A DNA stretch of 64,000 bases, from positions 180,707 to 244,706 of the forward strand of contig NZ_SMKV01000004.1 of the NCBI RefSeq assembly GCF_004348445.1, written 5' to 3'. Below the pieces are notes generated by a model that was given only the letters and a program-made list of their open reading frames with translations, ran no database searches and had not been told where the DNA came from. The stretch is from Saccharopolyspora aridisoli. GTDB lineage: Bacteria; Actinomycetota; Actinomycetes; Mycobacteriales; Pseudonocardiaceae. Both the position numbers and the translations under genes were made by a program. Positions 9,061 to 17,118 of the stretch are shown here, piece after piece. The first letter of the stretch is position 1; each line of letters starts with the position of its first letter.

Positions 9061-9202
9061 GAGCGACTACCAACAACGCGATCAGAAAGCCGCGAGTGAC
9101 GAGTGACGTGAGCAGAGCTGCGACCAAGGAAGCTCCGCAGGCCAGGCAAGGGCAATCCCCTCCAAGTCAACACGGTTTCGAGGAGTGAAGCCTTCCTCTA
9201 AT

Positions 9203-10504
9203 TCAGGAAATTCCTGCATCAGTGCCTCTCACCCCAGATAGCACCTCGCGGTCGGCGAGATCCGCATATCGCTTGCAGTACATGTACAGGACACCGAAGC
9301 CGGCCACGGAACTCGCTGAGAGGGCCACAATGGCGACGACAACTGGCGCCCCGACAACGAAGCAGACAATCGGTCCGCCTGCACTGAGCAGCAGCCGCAA
9401 GATGTCCCACCTCAACTGGATGTCTTGGCGTTCCATGAGAAGCAACGTCTGCGAGATGGGCGACACTGCGAACTGGGCGAGGTAGCCTACGCTGAGAATT
9501 TGTGCGTAATGACCCGATTCCGCCCACTGCGGCCCGAAGAGAAAACCGAACAGCGAGTATCCGAACAACAGGATGATGATGGTCGGAGGGAGACCAACGA
9601 GCATTAGCCAACGCACTGTCGTCTTCACGAAGTGGTGGAGCTCCGCCGTCCGTGCCCTGCTGGCTGCTCCGGCCTCACCCAGATAAACCTGGGCGACGGA
9701 CTGGCCGATCACCGCAGCAGGCGCAGCTAAGACGCGTACCGTCAGGGCGACGAAGCCGACGGCGACCTGCCCGTAGAGAGCGCTGATCAGTAGCAGGGGG
9801 GCCTGTGCCCCGGCTGTGTTCAAGAGCGCCGACCAAGACGCGATCAGGGGGAAGCGTCGGTATCGTGACAGCACGCTTCTGACTTCACGCCATCGTGGGC
9901 GACGCTGATGCAGCAGTCCTCTAGCCGACACCAACCCGCCGAGACCAGCCACTCGCCCAGCGAAAAGTCCCAGGAGAATACCCACTGGTCTCCACGCAAG
10001 GGCACCAAGGGAAAGGGAAACGAGGACCTGACCAACACCCTGCGCGAAAACACGTCGCCCCAACACGTCGTAACGTCGTGTGCGTACCATCCATGCTGCG
10101 AGAACCTGCCCCGCGCCGATCGCGAACATAGTGAGCGCCAGGAGCCACCAATACCTGGCTAGCACTGGAGCACCGAGTGCTACGGCTATGGGTTCTGACG
10201 CTGCGATGCCGATGATCAGGAAAATCATCGTGCTGACTGCCGCGATTCCGAGCGCAGTCCATGCGACTGAGGCAGCTCGCAGATCGGTTTTCGGCAGCGA
10301 AACGGCGGTCTCGAGACGTAGCGTGCAGACTGCTCCCATAATCGTCACCACGGCGGAGAAGACGGCGAGCGCACCGAAGTCAGACGGAGTGAACAACCTC
10401 GTGAGCAATGGAGAGCACGCTACAACCACTACTTGACCCGCTACGGTCCCACCGAAGACACGAGCGAGCCCTCCAGCGAAAGTTCCTTTCCTCGTCCTCA
10501 GCAT
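9203..10504 (-). CDS. Polysaccharide/oligosaccharide flippase (Wzx-like, MOP superfamily)
   Basis: A 433-residue membrane protein with about 12-14 hydrophobic segments and no long soluble domain, matching the Wzx/polysaccharide-transport branch of the MOP superfamily. The N-terminus GGLARVFGGTVAGQVVVVACSPLLTRLFTPSDFG carries the family-typical 'P-L-[LI]-[TS]-R-[LI]-[YF]-x-P-x-[DE]-[FY]-G' pattern. It would move undecaprenyl-diphosphate-linked oligosaccharide across the membrane after assembly by the neighbouring glycosyltransferases. A TTG 57 bp upstream would extend the frame, but ATG 10504 starts exactly at the cytoplasmic leader and is preferred. No polymerase gene accompanies it here. Confidence 0.88.
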   Translation of the reverse strand: MLRTRKGTFAGGLARVFGGTVAGQVVVVACSPLLTRLFTPSDFGALAVFSAVVTIMGAVCTLRLETAVSLPKTDLRAASVAWTALGIAAVSTMIFLIIGIAASEPIAVALGAPVLARYWWLLALTMFAIGAGQVLAAWMVRTRRYDVLGRRVFAQGVGQVLVSLSLGALAWRPVGILLGLFAGRVAGLGGLVSARGLLHQRRPRWREVRSVLSRYRRFPLIASWSALLNTAGAQAPLLLISALYGQVAVGFVALTVRVLAAPAAVIGQSVAQVYLGEAGAASRARTAELHHFVKTTVRWLMLVGLPPTIIILLFGYSLFGFLFGPQWAESGHYAQILSVGYLAQFAVSPISQTLLLMERQDIQLRWDILRLLLSAGGPIVCFVVGAPVVVAIVALSASSVAGFGVLYMYCKRYADLADREVLSGVRGTDAGIS

Positions 10505-11084
10505 GCTATCGGCTCGCCTTTGCCCTTGTACCTTCGTTTGGTGTCGCGTGCGCGACGACAACCTCGGGACTCCCTAGTGGACGGTGCTGAACCGCAGTTC
10601 CCGGTTCGCCGTTCCACCGGTGAGCCCCTGTACGGTCAGTTTTCCTGGTCACTGCGTAAGATCATGTACCACCAGGTTGAGCACCGCGGGTCGAAGCGCG
10701 GGAACCAACCCACTAACCCTCGAACGGGCGGAGGTTTTCACCCACCTCGGTTACCCCGCAGCGGCGCAGGAGCGAATGCCGCCACCGATGCTGAGAAGCG
10801 GTTTCGTGGTTCACGAGCGCATCTGCCTACGGATGCGCAGGCGTCGAAATGAGCTCAGCACGTGGCCTGTGCACCAATCGCGGTACGCACCAAGGACCTA
10901 GCCTTGTTCGGCGATCCGGCCGAATTTCGTCGTCGCACAGGACGTTCGGTTCGTCGTTGTTTCCGGCTTGTAGAGCTCGTCAGGTTGCTCGCATGGGCGT
11001 CCGCGCACGGCCCAGACGGGCTCCATCAGTGGGAGTCATGACGCTGCCCGCGATGGTGGTCGAGAGCGGGGTTCCGTGCCGCTC
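10505..11084. other. Intergenic region, no supported gene
   Basis: About 580 bp between the flippase start and the dehydrogenase stop. Open frames on both strands are short, rich in Arg and Ser and lack family features. The 100 bp next to 10504 should contain the flippase promoter. I see no repeat, RNA or mobile element. Confidence 0.45.
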
Positions 11085-12410
11085 TCAACTACTGACTGGC
11101 ATGCTCGTAAGGCTGCGCCGACTCTCTCGGCCGAGCACCAGCAGATCGACCCCGGGCCACAGCGACGGATCGAGCACCCCGCGTCCATCCAGCACGGTCC
11201 GCACACCAGGGAGGTCAGCGGCCGACCAGGTCCGGTACTCGTCGTGGTCTGCTTGAACCACAGCGCAGTCGACCGGGTCCCCCGGCTGGTAAGAGGCGAA
11301 CCCCAGTCCCTCGAGCTCGTTCGGGGTGTAGAGCGGATCGTGCACCAGAGCTTCGGCACCGTGCGCGCGAAGAGCTGCCACCGCATCGAAGACCCCCGAG
11401 AACGCGGTTTCTCGAACCCCACCCCGATATGCCGCGCCGAGCACGGCCACCCGGAGTCCGGCCAGCCCGTTGCTGGCTTCCCCCAGCAGCTCGATGGCAC
11501 GTGCGGGCATCGCGCTGTTGGCCTCCCTCGCCGCGCGCACGATGCTCGCGTGCGGGTCACCGTTCAAGTAGAACTGCGGGTAGACCGGGATGCAGTGGCC
11601 TCCGACGGCGATGCCCGGACGGTGCAGGTGGCTGAACGGCTGCGAATTGCAAGCCTCGATCACGCGGTCGAGGTCGACCCCGATCCGATGGGCGTGCAGC
11701 GCGAACTGGTTGACCAGGCCGATGTTGACGTCCCGGTAGGTGGTCTCCGCGAGCTTGGCGAACTCAGCAGCCTCTGCCGACCCGAGGTCCCACACGCCGT
11801 TCGGCTTAACCAGGTCCGGGCGTTCGTCGAAGGACAGCACCTCGGAGTAGCAGTCGATCGCACGCCGACCGCTGGCCTCATCGATTCCGCCGACGAGCTT
11901 GGGGTAGCGCGCCAGATCGCTGAAGACCCGGCCCGAGTAGACGCGCTCCGGGCTGAACACCAGGGAGAAGTCCGCACCGGGCTGCAGGCCACTGCCGGAT
12001 CGCAGCAGTGGCGCGATCCGCTGCCTGGTGCAACCCACCGGCAACGTGGTCTCGTAGCTCACGAGGGTTCCGGGGCGAAGGCCGCGCGCCACCTCGCCGG
12101 TGGCGGAATCCAGCGCTCTGAAGTCCGGGTCGCCCAGGCCATCGACGTACAACGGCACGACCACCACGACGAACTCGCTCGCACTGACAGCGTCGGCGGT
12201 GTCAGTGCGGGGTCGCAGCGCACCAGAGGAGATCGCTTGACCGAGCCGATCAGCCAGCTGGTCCTCACCGGGGAAGGGAGGCCGGCCCGCAGCGACCGCT
12301 TCCACCACAGCAGGCTCGATGTCCACGCCCTGCACCTCATGGCCGCGTCCGGCGAACTGCACGGCCAGCGGCAACCCGATCTTGCCGAGGCCGACGACGG
12401 TGATCTTCAT
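11085..12410 (-). CDS. UDP-N-acetyl-hexosamine 6-dehydrogenase, WbpA/WecC-like
   Basis: A 441-residue NAD-dependent nucleotide-sugar dehydrogenase that oxidises C6 of a UDP-HexNAc to the uronate in two steps. The N-terminal Rossmann motif is VVGLGKIGLPLA (residues 5-16). The catalytic cysteine is C273 in PGIAVGGHCIPVYP, the form found in UDP-GlcNAc/UDP-ManNAc dehydrogenases (WbpA, WecC) rather than in UDP-glucose dehydrogenases. The C-terminal UDP-binding domain is complete. Its start codon overlaps the preceding gene's stop as TAATG, and the three upstream genes encode the next three steps of the Wbp pathway. Its likely product is UDP-GlcNAcA, the entry to a 2,3-diamino uronic acid. Confidence 0.88.
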   Translation of the reverse strand: MKITVVGLGKIGLPLAVQFAGRGHEVQGVDIEPAVVEAVAAGRPPFPGEDQLADRLGQAISSGALRPRTDTADAVSASEFVVVVVPLYVDGLGDPDFRALDSATGEVARGLRPGTLVSYETTLPVGCTRQRIAPLLRSGSGLQPGADFSLVFSPERVYSGRVFSDLARYPKLVGGIDEASGRRAIDCYSEVLSFDERPDLVKPNGVWDLGSAEAAEFAKLAETTYRDVNIGLVNQFALHAHRIGVDLDRVIEACNSQPFSHLHRPGIAVGGHCIPVYPQFYLNGDPHASIVRAAREANSAMPARAIELLGEASNGLAGLRVAVLGAAYRGGVRETAFSGVFDAVAALRAHGAEALVHDPLYTPNELEGLGFASYQPGDPVDCAVVQADHDEYRTWSAADLPGVRTVLDGRGVLDPSLWPGVDLLVLGRESRRSLTSMPVSS

Positions 12411-13402
12411 TACTCCCCCACCTTGACGGTCGAGCCGGACTGGGCCGACAGGCGCAACGCTTCCGCCACCGAGACCGTGGCCAGCCCGTCGCGCAAGGTC
12501 ACGATTCGGCTGTCCTCACCGCGAACAGCGGCAGCGAAAGCGGCGAGCTCGGTGTGCAACGGTTCAGGTTTGGCGATCGCGAACCGCGTCATGTTCCCTT
12601 CCGCCACGCCTCGGAACGCCGCCAAGGCCCCCCACTCGGTGGGCTGCGAACCGTTCTGGTACAGAGTGATATCAGCGGTGAGGGTGTCGGCGACCAGACA
12701 CCCGCGCTCCCCGGCAACCACCACGACCCGCTCCTTCATCGGCGACAGCCAGTTCACGAGGTGGGTGACGACGGTCCCGTCGACCAGCTCGGCGACCACG
12801 CTGACCAGGTCCTCGTTGGTTCGGCCGCTCTTGTGGGCGACCCTGGCCGACACCGAGCCGTAGCTGGCACCCACCACCCAAGACGTCAGGTCGATGTCGT
12901 GCGTGGCGAGGTCGAAGATCACCCCCACGTCGGAGACACGCGCCGGGAAAGGCCCTTGCCTCCGCGTGAACACCTGGTAGATCTCGCCGAGCGCTTCGTC
13001 CGCCAGTCGCTGCCGCAAGTCCTGCAACGCGGGGTTGAACCGCTCGATGTGCCCGACGCAGCCGAGCACGTCGTTGCGCTCGAACGTCTCCACCAACGCA
13101 GCAGCCGACCGCTCGTCGTGCGCCAGCGGCTTCTCGATCAACGTCGGAACTCCCGCCTCGGCGAGCCGCGTCCCGAGTGCCTCGTGCGTCGCGGTGGGAG
13201 TCGCCAGCACGCACAGGTCGAGCTTGCGTTCCAGCAGCGCGTCGACATCGGCGAGGAACTCCACACCGCCTGCCGCACGGTGCGCGCGTTCATCGGCGTC
13301 CACCACTGCGACCAGATCAACATCCGGGAGGGCGCCCAGCACCCGCATGTGGTTGCGGCCCATCATCCCGAGGCCGATCAAACCTGCACGCAACGCTGTC
13401 AT
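12410..13402 (-). CDS. Gfo/Idh/MocA-family nucleotide-sugar 3-dehydrogenase, WbpB-like
   Basis: A 330-residue oxidoreductase. The N-terminal NAD-binding motif is GLIGLGMMGRNHMRVL (about residues 8-23), followed by the EKP motif (LIEKPLAHD) and HIERFNPA typical of the WbpB/WlbA subgroup. In the Wbp pathway this enzyme oxidises C3 of UDP-GlcNAcA to a 3-keto sugar. Translation starts at ATG 13402, overlapping the aminotransferase stop by ATGA, and its stop overlaps the dehydrogenase start. This tight coupling and the identity of the neighbours support the WbpB-type role over a generic Gfo/Idh function. Confidence 0.87.
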   Translation of the reverse strand: MTALRAGLIGLGMMGRNHMRVLGALPDVDLVAVVDADERAHRAAGGVEFLADVDALLERKLDLCVLATPTATHEALGTRLAEAGVPTLIEKPLAHDERSAAALVETFERNDVLGCVGHIERFNPALQDLRQRLADEALGEIYQVFTRRQGPFPARVSDVGVIFDLATHDIDLTSWVVGASYGSVSARVAHKSGRTNEDLVSVVAELVDGTVVTHLVNWLSPMKERVVVVAGERGCLVADTLTADITLYQNGSQPTEWGALAAFRGVAEGNMTRFAIAKPEPLHTELAAFAAAVRGEDSRIVTLRDGLATVSVAEALRLSAQSGSTVKVGE

Positions 13403-14511
13403 CTCCGCACCGCCCTGCACACCGCCGAGACCACCGCGGAGAGGTCCGCATCGGACAACGAGGGATGCACCGGCAGCGACAGCACCTCGCGAGACGCGCG
13501 CTCCGCGACCGGCAGCACAGGCACCCGTTGGCAAACGCTTCGGTACAGCGCCAGTTGGTTCAGCGCGTGCGGGTAGTGCACCGCTGACCCCACGCCGGCC
13601 TCGGCGAGTTCGGCCGCGACCTCGTCGCGACCTCGAACGCGCACCGTGTACTGGTGCCACACCGGGTCCGCGCCATCTGCCACCTGTGGCAACACGACCA
13701 CCGGGTCGATGCGGGCGGCCGCGAACTCCGTCGACAGCCGCGATGCGTTCGCCCTGCGAGTCGACGTCCAGCCCGGCAACCGCCGCAACTGCACGCGACC
13801 GATGGCAGCGCCGATGTCGGTCATCCTCGCGTTGTAGCCGATGACCTCGTGCTCGTAGCGGCCCGCCATCCCTTGGTTGCGCAACATCTTCACCCGACGG
13901 GCCGTTTCCGAGTCTGCGCACACGACCAGGCCGCCTTCACCAGTGGTCATGTTTTTCGTCGGGTAGAAGCTGAAAGCGGCGGTCGCACCGAACGTCCCGA
14001 CCGGTCGCGACCGCCACGCTGCCAGGTGCGCCTGCGCGGCGTCCTCCAGCACGGCGAGTCCGTGGCGCTCGGCGATCGCCATCAGCTGCTCCATGTCCGC
14101 TGGATGGCCGTAGAGGTGCACCGGGATCACCGCAGCGGTGCGCGGGCTTATCGCAGCTTCCACGGCGCGCGGATCGATGCAGAAGTGCGTCGGGTCGATG
14201 TCGGCGAACACGGGCGTGGCACCAGCCAGAACCACCGCGTTCGCCGTGCCTGCGAAGGTGAAGCCGGGAATGATCACCTCGTCACCCCTGCCGATGCCCA
14301 TGGCCATCAGGGCCAACAGCAGCGCGCTGGTTCCCGAGTTCACGGCCACGCACGGCCTGCCGCACACGTGCTCCGAGAACTCCGCCTCGAACGAGGCCAC
14401 CTCGGCGCCTTGCGCCAACATCCCACTCGCGAGAACCCGATCGACCTCGGAGCGCTCCTCGGCTCCGATGATCGGGCGGGCGAGCTGAATACCAGTCCTC
14501 GTGCCGGTCAC
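13399..14511 (-). CDS. DegT/DnrJ/EryC1-family sugar aminotransferase, WbpE-like
   Basis: A 370-residue PLP-dependent aminotransferase. The Schiff-base lysine is K186 in SFYPTKNMTTGEGG. The substrate-side motif SGTSALLLALMAMGIGRGDE and the segment LEDAAQAHLA are also family-typical. In the Wbp pathway WbpE transfers an amino group from glutamate to the 3-keto group made by WbpB. GTG 14511 is chosen because it follows GGGAGGAGGG and overlaps the upstream stop as GTGA; a longer frame upstream has no coding character. Position between WbpB-like and WbpD-like genes supports C3 amination, although sequence alone does not separate it from other DegT enzymes. Confidence 0.88.
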   Translation of the reverse strand: MTGTRTGIQLARPIIGAEERSEVDRVLASGMLAQGAEVASFEAEFSEHVCGRPCVAVNSGTSALLLALMAMGIGRGDEVIIPGFTFAGTANAVVLAGATPVFADIDPTHFCIDPRAVEAAISPRTAAVIPVHLYGHPADMEQLMAIAERHGLAVLEDAAQAHLAAWRSRPVGTFGATAAFSFYPTKNMTTGEGGLVVCADSETARRVKMLRNQGMAGRYEHEVIGYNARMTDIGAAIGRVQLRRLPGWTSTRRANASRLSTEFAAARIDPVVVLPQVADGADPVWHQYTVRVRGRDEVAAELAEAGVGSAVHYPHALNQLALYRSVCQRVPVLPVAERASREVLSLPVHPSLSDADLSAVVSAVCRAVRR

Positions 14512-15143
14512 CGACCCTCCTCCCTGAGAATCCCGTCGATCTCGACAAAGCGCGCACCAGTGCGGGGACAGAGCCAGCGCCCGCTGCCAGCCGACTCCAG
14601 TCGGACACCGGCCGGTCCCACCCACCCGATGCGACGCGCGGGGTTGCCCACGACCAAGCCGAAATCTGGAACGTCGTCCACGACGACAGCGCCGGCGCCG
14701 ACCAGGGCCCAGCGGCCCACGACCACGGGCGCAACGCACACCGAGCGGGCCCCCAGCGAAGCGCCCTCGCCCACCACGACCCCGACCGGGACCCAGTTGC
14801 CCGGGCCTAGCGGCGCACCGTCCACACCTACCGCGCGCGGGTAGGTGTCATTGGTGAGAACCGCGGAAGGGCCGACGAAAACGCCGTCGGCCAGGACCGC
14901 GGGGGAGTAGACCAAGGCGTAGTTCTGAATCTTGACGTTGTCGCCGATCCGCACACCCGCGTCCACGCAGGCTCCCCGGCCGAGCACGCATCGCCTGCCG
15001 ATCTCGGCGTTCTCGCGCACCTGCGCCAGGTCCCACACGCGACTGCCCGCACCTAGGGCGGCAGTCTCCGCCACGTCGGCGGACGCCGACACCACCGGAC
15101 CACCTACACCGTCACTCACCAGACCCGTCAACTCGCCACCCAC
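14508..15143 (-). CDS. Nucleotide-sugar N-acetyltransferase, WbpD/WlbB-like
   Basis: A 211-residue left-handed beta-helix acyltransferase. Hexapeptide repeats begin around ADVAETAALGAGSRVWDLAQ and continue through VRENAEIGRRCVLGRGACVD and ALVYSPAVLADGVFVGPSAV, followed by LTNDTYPRA, a pattern characteristic of WbpD/WlbB enzymes. These N-acetylate the 3-amino group of UDP-GlcNAc3NA, giving UDP-2,3-diacetamido-2,3-dideoxyglucuronate. It is the first gene of the overlapped four-gene Wbp-like block (GTGA overlap with the aminotransferase). The start at GTG 15143 is uncertain by a few codons. No 2-epimerase (WbpI) is present in the window, so the manno epimer is not predicted from these genes. Confidence 0.85.
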   Translation of the reverse strand: MGGELTGLVSDGVGGPVVSASADVAETAALGAGSRVWDLAQVRENAEIGRRCVLGRGACVDAGVRIGDNVKIQNYALVYSPAVLADGVFVGPSAVLTNDTYPRAVGVDGAPLGPGNWVPVGVVVGEGASLGARSVCVAPVVVGRWALVGAGAVVVDDVPDFGLVVGNPARRIGWVGPAGVRLESAGSGRWLCPRTGARFVEIDGILREEGR

Positions 15144-15243
15144 CTTCGTCGATCGGTGCTCGGCGCGTGCAGCACCGCGATGCGGCTCAGCGCGGATCCG
15201 ACTCCGACCACCATGCGAACTCCACAGAACCGCTGCGGCGCGG

Positions 15244-15867
15244 TCATCTCACTCCTCCTGCCTGTGAGCTCTCCACCGGTTGCGGGAGCTCCTTGCGCTG
15301 CGGAAAGCCGGGATTGATCCTGTTGGGGCCGACGACGCCTCGCGGCCGAACGAGCTGCACCACCGTCAGCGCTACGATCAACAGTTCTAGCCGGAGCGAA
15401 CGGTGGTTGATGTACCAGAGATCCAGTTCGATCCGCTGGGCCCAGCTCAGCGAATTGCGGCCCTGCACCTGCGCCCACCCGGTGAGACCGGGCAGCACGT
15501 CAAGCCGTCCCCGCTGCCTGGCCGTGTAATGCTCCACCTGCACCGGCAACGTCGGTCTTGGGCCGATCAGGGACATGTCGCCGCGGAGCACGTTCCACAG
15601 CTGCGGCCACTCGTCCAGGCTGTACCGTCGCAAGAACTGACCGACCTTCGTCTGCCGCTGCGCGTCAGACTGCCCCTCAGCCGTGCACACGTGCATCGTG
15701 CGGAACTTCAGGATTCCGAACGTCTTGCCATACCTGCCGGAGCGGGTCTGCCGGAACATCACGGGCCTGCCCATCGTGCACAGGATCACCACGGCGATGA
15801 CCAAGCACAACGGGACGATCACGAGGCCGGCGAGCAGGACGATCAGGATGTCGACGATTCGTCTCAT
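15244..15867 (-). CDS. Polyprenyl-phosphate sugar-1-phosphate transferase, small PglC-like monotopic PGT
   Basis: A 207-residue phosphoglycosyl transferase that starts glycan assembly by moving a sugar-1-phosphate from a UDP-sugar to undecaprenyl phosphate. There is one N-terminal hydrophobic re-entrant helix (residues 5-30), then RQTRSGRYGKTFGILKFRTM and the catalytic Asp-Glu pair in SLDEWPQLWNVLRGDMSLIG, followed by PGLTGWAQVQGRN. The small size without extra membrane domains matches PglC rather than WbaP/WcaJ. Its start overlaps the aminotransferase stop (ATGA), linking it to the bacillosamine-type genes. UDP-diNAcBac is therefore a plausible substrate. Confidence 0.9.
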   Translation of the reverse strand: MRRIVDILIVLLAGLVIVPLCLVIAVVILCTMGRPVMFRQTRSGRYGKTFGILKFRTMHVCTAEGQSDAQRQTKVGQFLRRYSLDEWPQLWNVLRGDMSLIGPRPTLPVQVEHYTARQRGRLDVLPGLTGWAQVQGRNSLSWAQRIELDLWYINHRSLRLELLIVALTVVQLVRPRGVVGPNRINPGFPQRKELPQPVESSQAGGVR

Positions 15868-17111
15868 GCCGCCACCACCCGTGTCATCGAGGCGCGCATG
15901 ACGCGCGAGACCGCTTCTGCGATGTCATCGACATCGGCCACCGAGAGAGTCGGGTGCACCGGTAGCATCAGCGACGTCGCCCCGAGTTCGGCCGCGACGG
16001 GCAGCACGCCCGACGGACGACCGGTGGCGGTGAAGGCCTTCTCCCGGTGTATTTCGGCACAGCCACCGTGCCAGCACGGGATTCCCTCAGCGTTGATCGC
16101 CGCGATCACCCGGTCCCGGGACCACCCCTCCCCGAGGCGAGCAGGATCGACGTGCGCGTAGAACTTGTAGTAGGAATGCGCCGTTCCCTCCGGGAGGTTC
16201 GGCAGGCGTAGCGCCTCCAAGGTGCCGAGCGCGTCGCGCAGCTGTCCGGCATGGGCGCGTCGGCTGTTCACCCACCTGTCGACTTTGGGCAGCTGGCTGC
16301 GCCCGACGGCCGCCTGCACCTCGGTCATGCGGGCGTTGGTCCCGAAACTCTCGTGCAGCCAGCGAAACCCGGGAGCGTGCCGGCGGTGGTGCACCGCGTC
16401 GTAGCTCTTGCCGTGGTCCTTCAGCTCCCAGCACCTGCGGAACAGGTCTTCGTGGCTCGAGGTGATGGCACCTCCCTCACCGCCCGTGGTCATGATCTTG
16501 TCCTGGCAGAAGGACCACGTGGCCAGGTCACCGAAAGTGCCGACGGGACGTTCGTCGATTCGGGCTCCGTGCGCCTGCGCGCAATCCTCGATGAGACCGA
16601 GCCCTCGGGAACGGGTCAGTGCCAGCAGGTCGCGCACGTTCGCCGGACAACCGGCCAGGTGCACGACGACCACCGCCGTGGTGCGATCGGTCAAGGCCGC
16701 TTCCACCGTGGCCGGTGTCAAGCACTGCGTGTCCCGGTCCACGTCCACGACCACGGGCACCGCGCCGCAGGCAACCACCGCGCTGGCGGTCCCGAAGAAC
16801 GTCGCCGCCGGAACGATCACCTCGTCGCCGGGACCAACTCCCCAGGCCCGCAACGCGATCTCCAGGGCAAGCGTGCCGTTGGCCACCGCCACCGCGTGCG
16901 GAACGCGCGCCCACTGCGCGAATTCTTCTTCGAACAGCCGACCCTGGTCCCCCGTCCAGTAGTTGACGCGGCCCGACTTCAGCACGCGGTCTACGGCTCG
17001 TCTGTCGTCGTCGTCGAACGCGGGCCAGCCCGGGAGCGGGTCATGGCGCACCGGTCGGCCACCGTCCAAGGCCAGCGTTCCCACTCGCGATTCCACCTTC
17101 ATGGCCATCAT
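15864..17111 (-). CDS. DegT/DnrJ/EryC1-family sugar aminotransferase, PglE-like candidate
   Basis: A 415-residue PLP-dependent sugar aminotransferase. The PLP lysine is K205 in WSFCQDKIMTTGGEGG, and NGTLALEIALRAWGVGPGDE and IEDCAQAHGA are family motifs. The N-terminus (LPGWPAFDDDDRRAVDRVLK, then VNYWTG) is the form seen in surface-polysaccharide aminotransferases acting on 4-keto-6-deoxy sugars. It lies directly downstream of the 4,6-dehydratase, whose 4-keto product it would aminate, and overlaps the PGT gene. The start is one of three close ATGs (17111, 17108, 17102), with no strong ribosome site for any of them. Confidence 0.87.
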   Translation of the reverse strand: MMAMKVESRVGTLALDGGRPVRHDPLPGWPAFDDDDRRAVDRVLKSGRVNYWTGDQGRLFEEEFAQWARVPHAVAVANGTLALEIALRAWGVGPGDEVIVPAATFFGTASAVVACGAVPVVVDVDRDTQCLTPATVEAALTDRTTAVVVVHLAGCPANVRDLLALTRSRGLGLIEDCAQAHGARIDERPVGTFGDLATWSFCQDKIMTTGGEGGAITSSHEDLFRRCWELKDHGKSYDAVHHRRHAPGFRWLHESFGTNARMTEVQAAVGRSQLPKVDRWVNSRRAHAGQLRDALGTLEALRLPNLPEGTAHSYYKFYAHVDPARLGEGWSRDRVIAAINAEGIPCWHGGCAEIHREKAFTATGRPSGVLPVAAELGATSLMLPVHPTLSVADVDDIAEAVSRVMRASMTRVVAA

Positions 17112-17118
17112 CCCGTCG

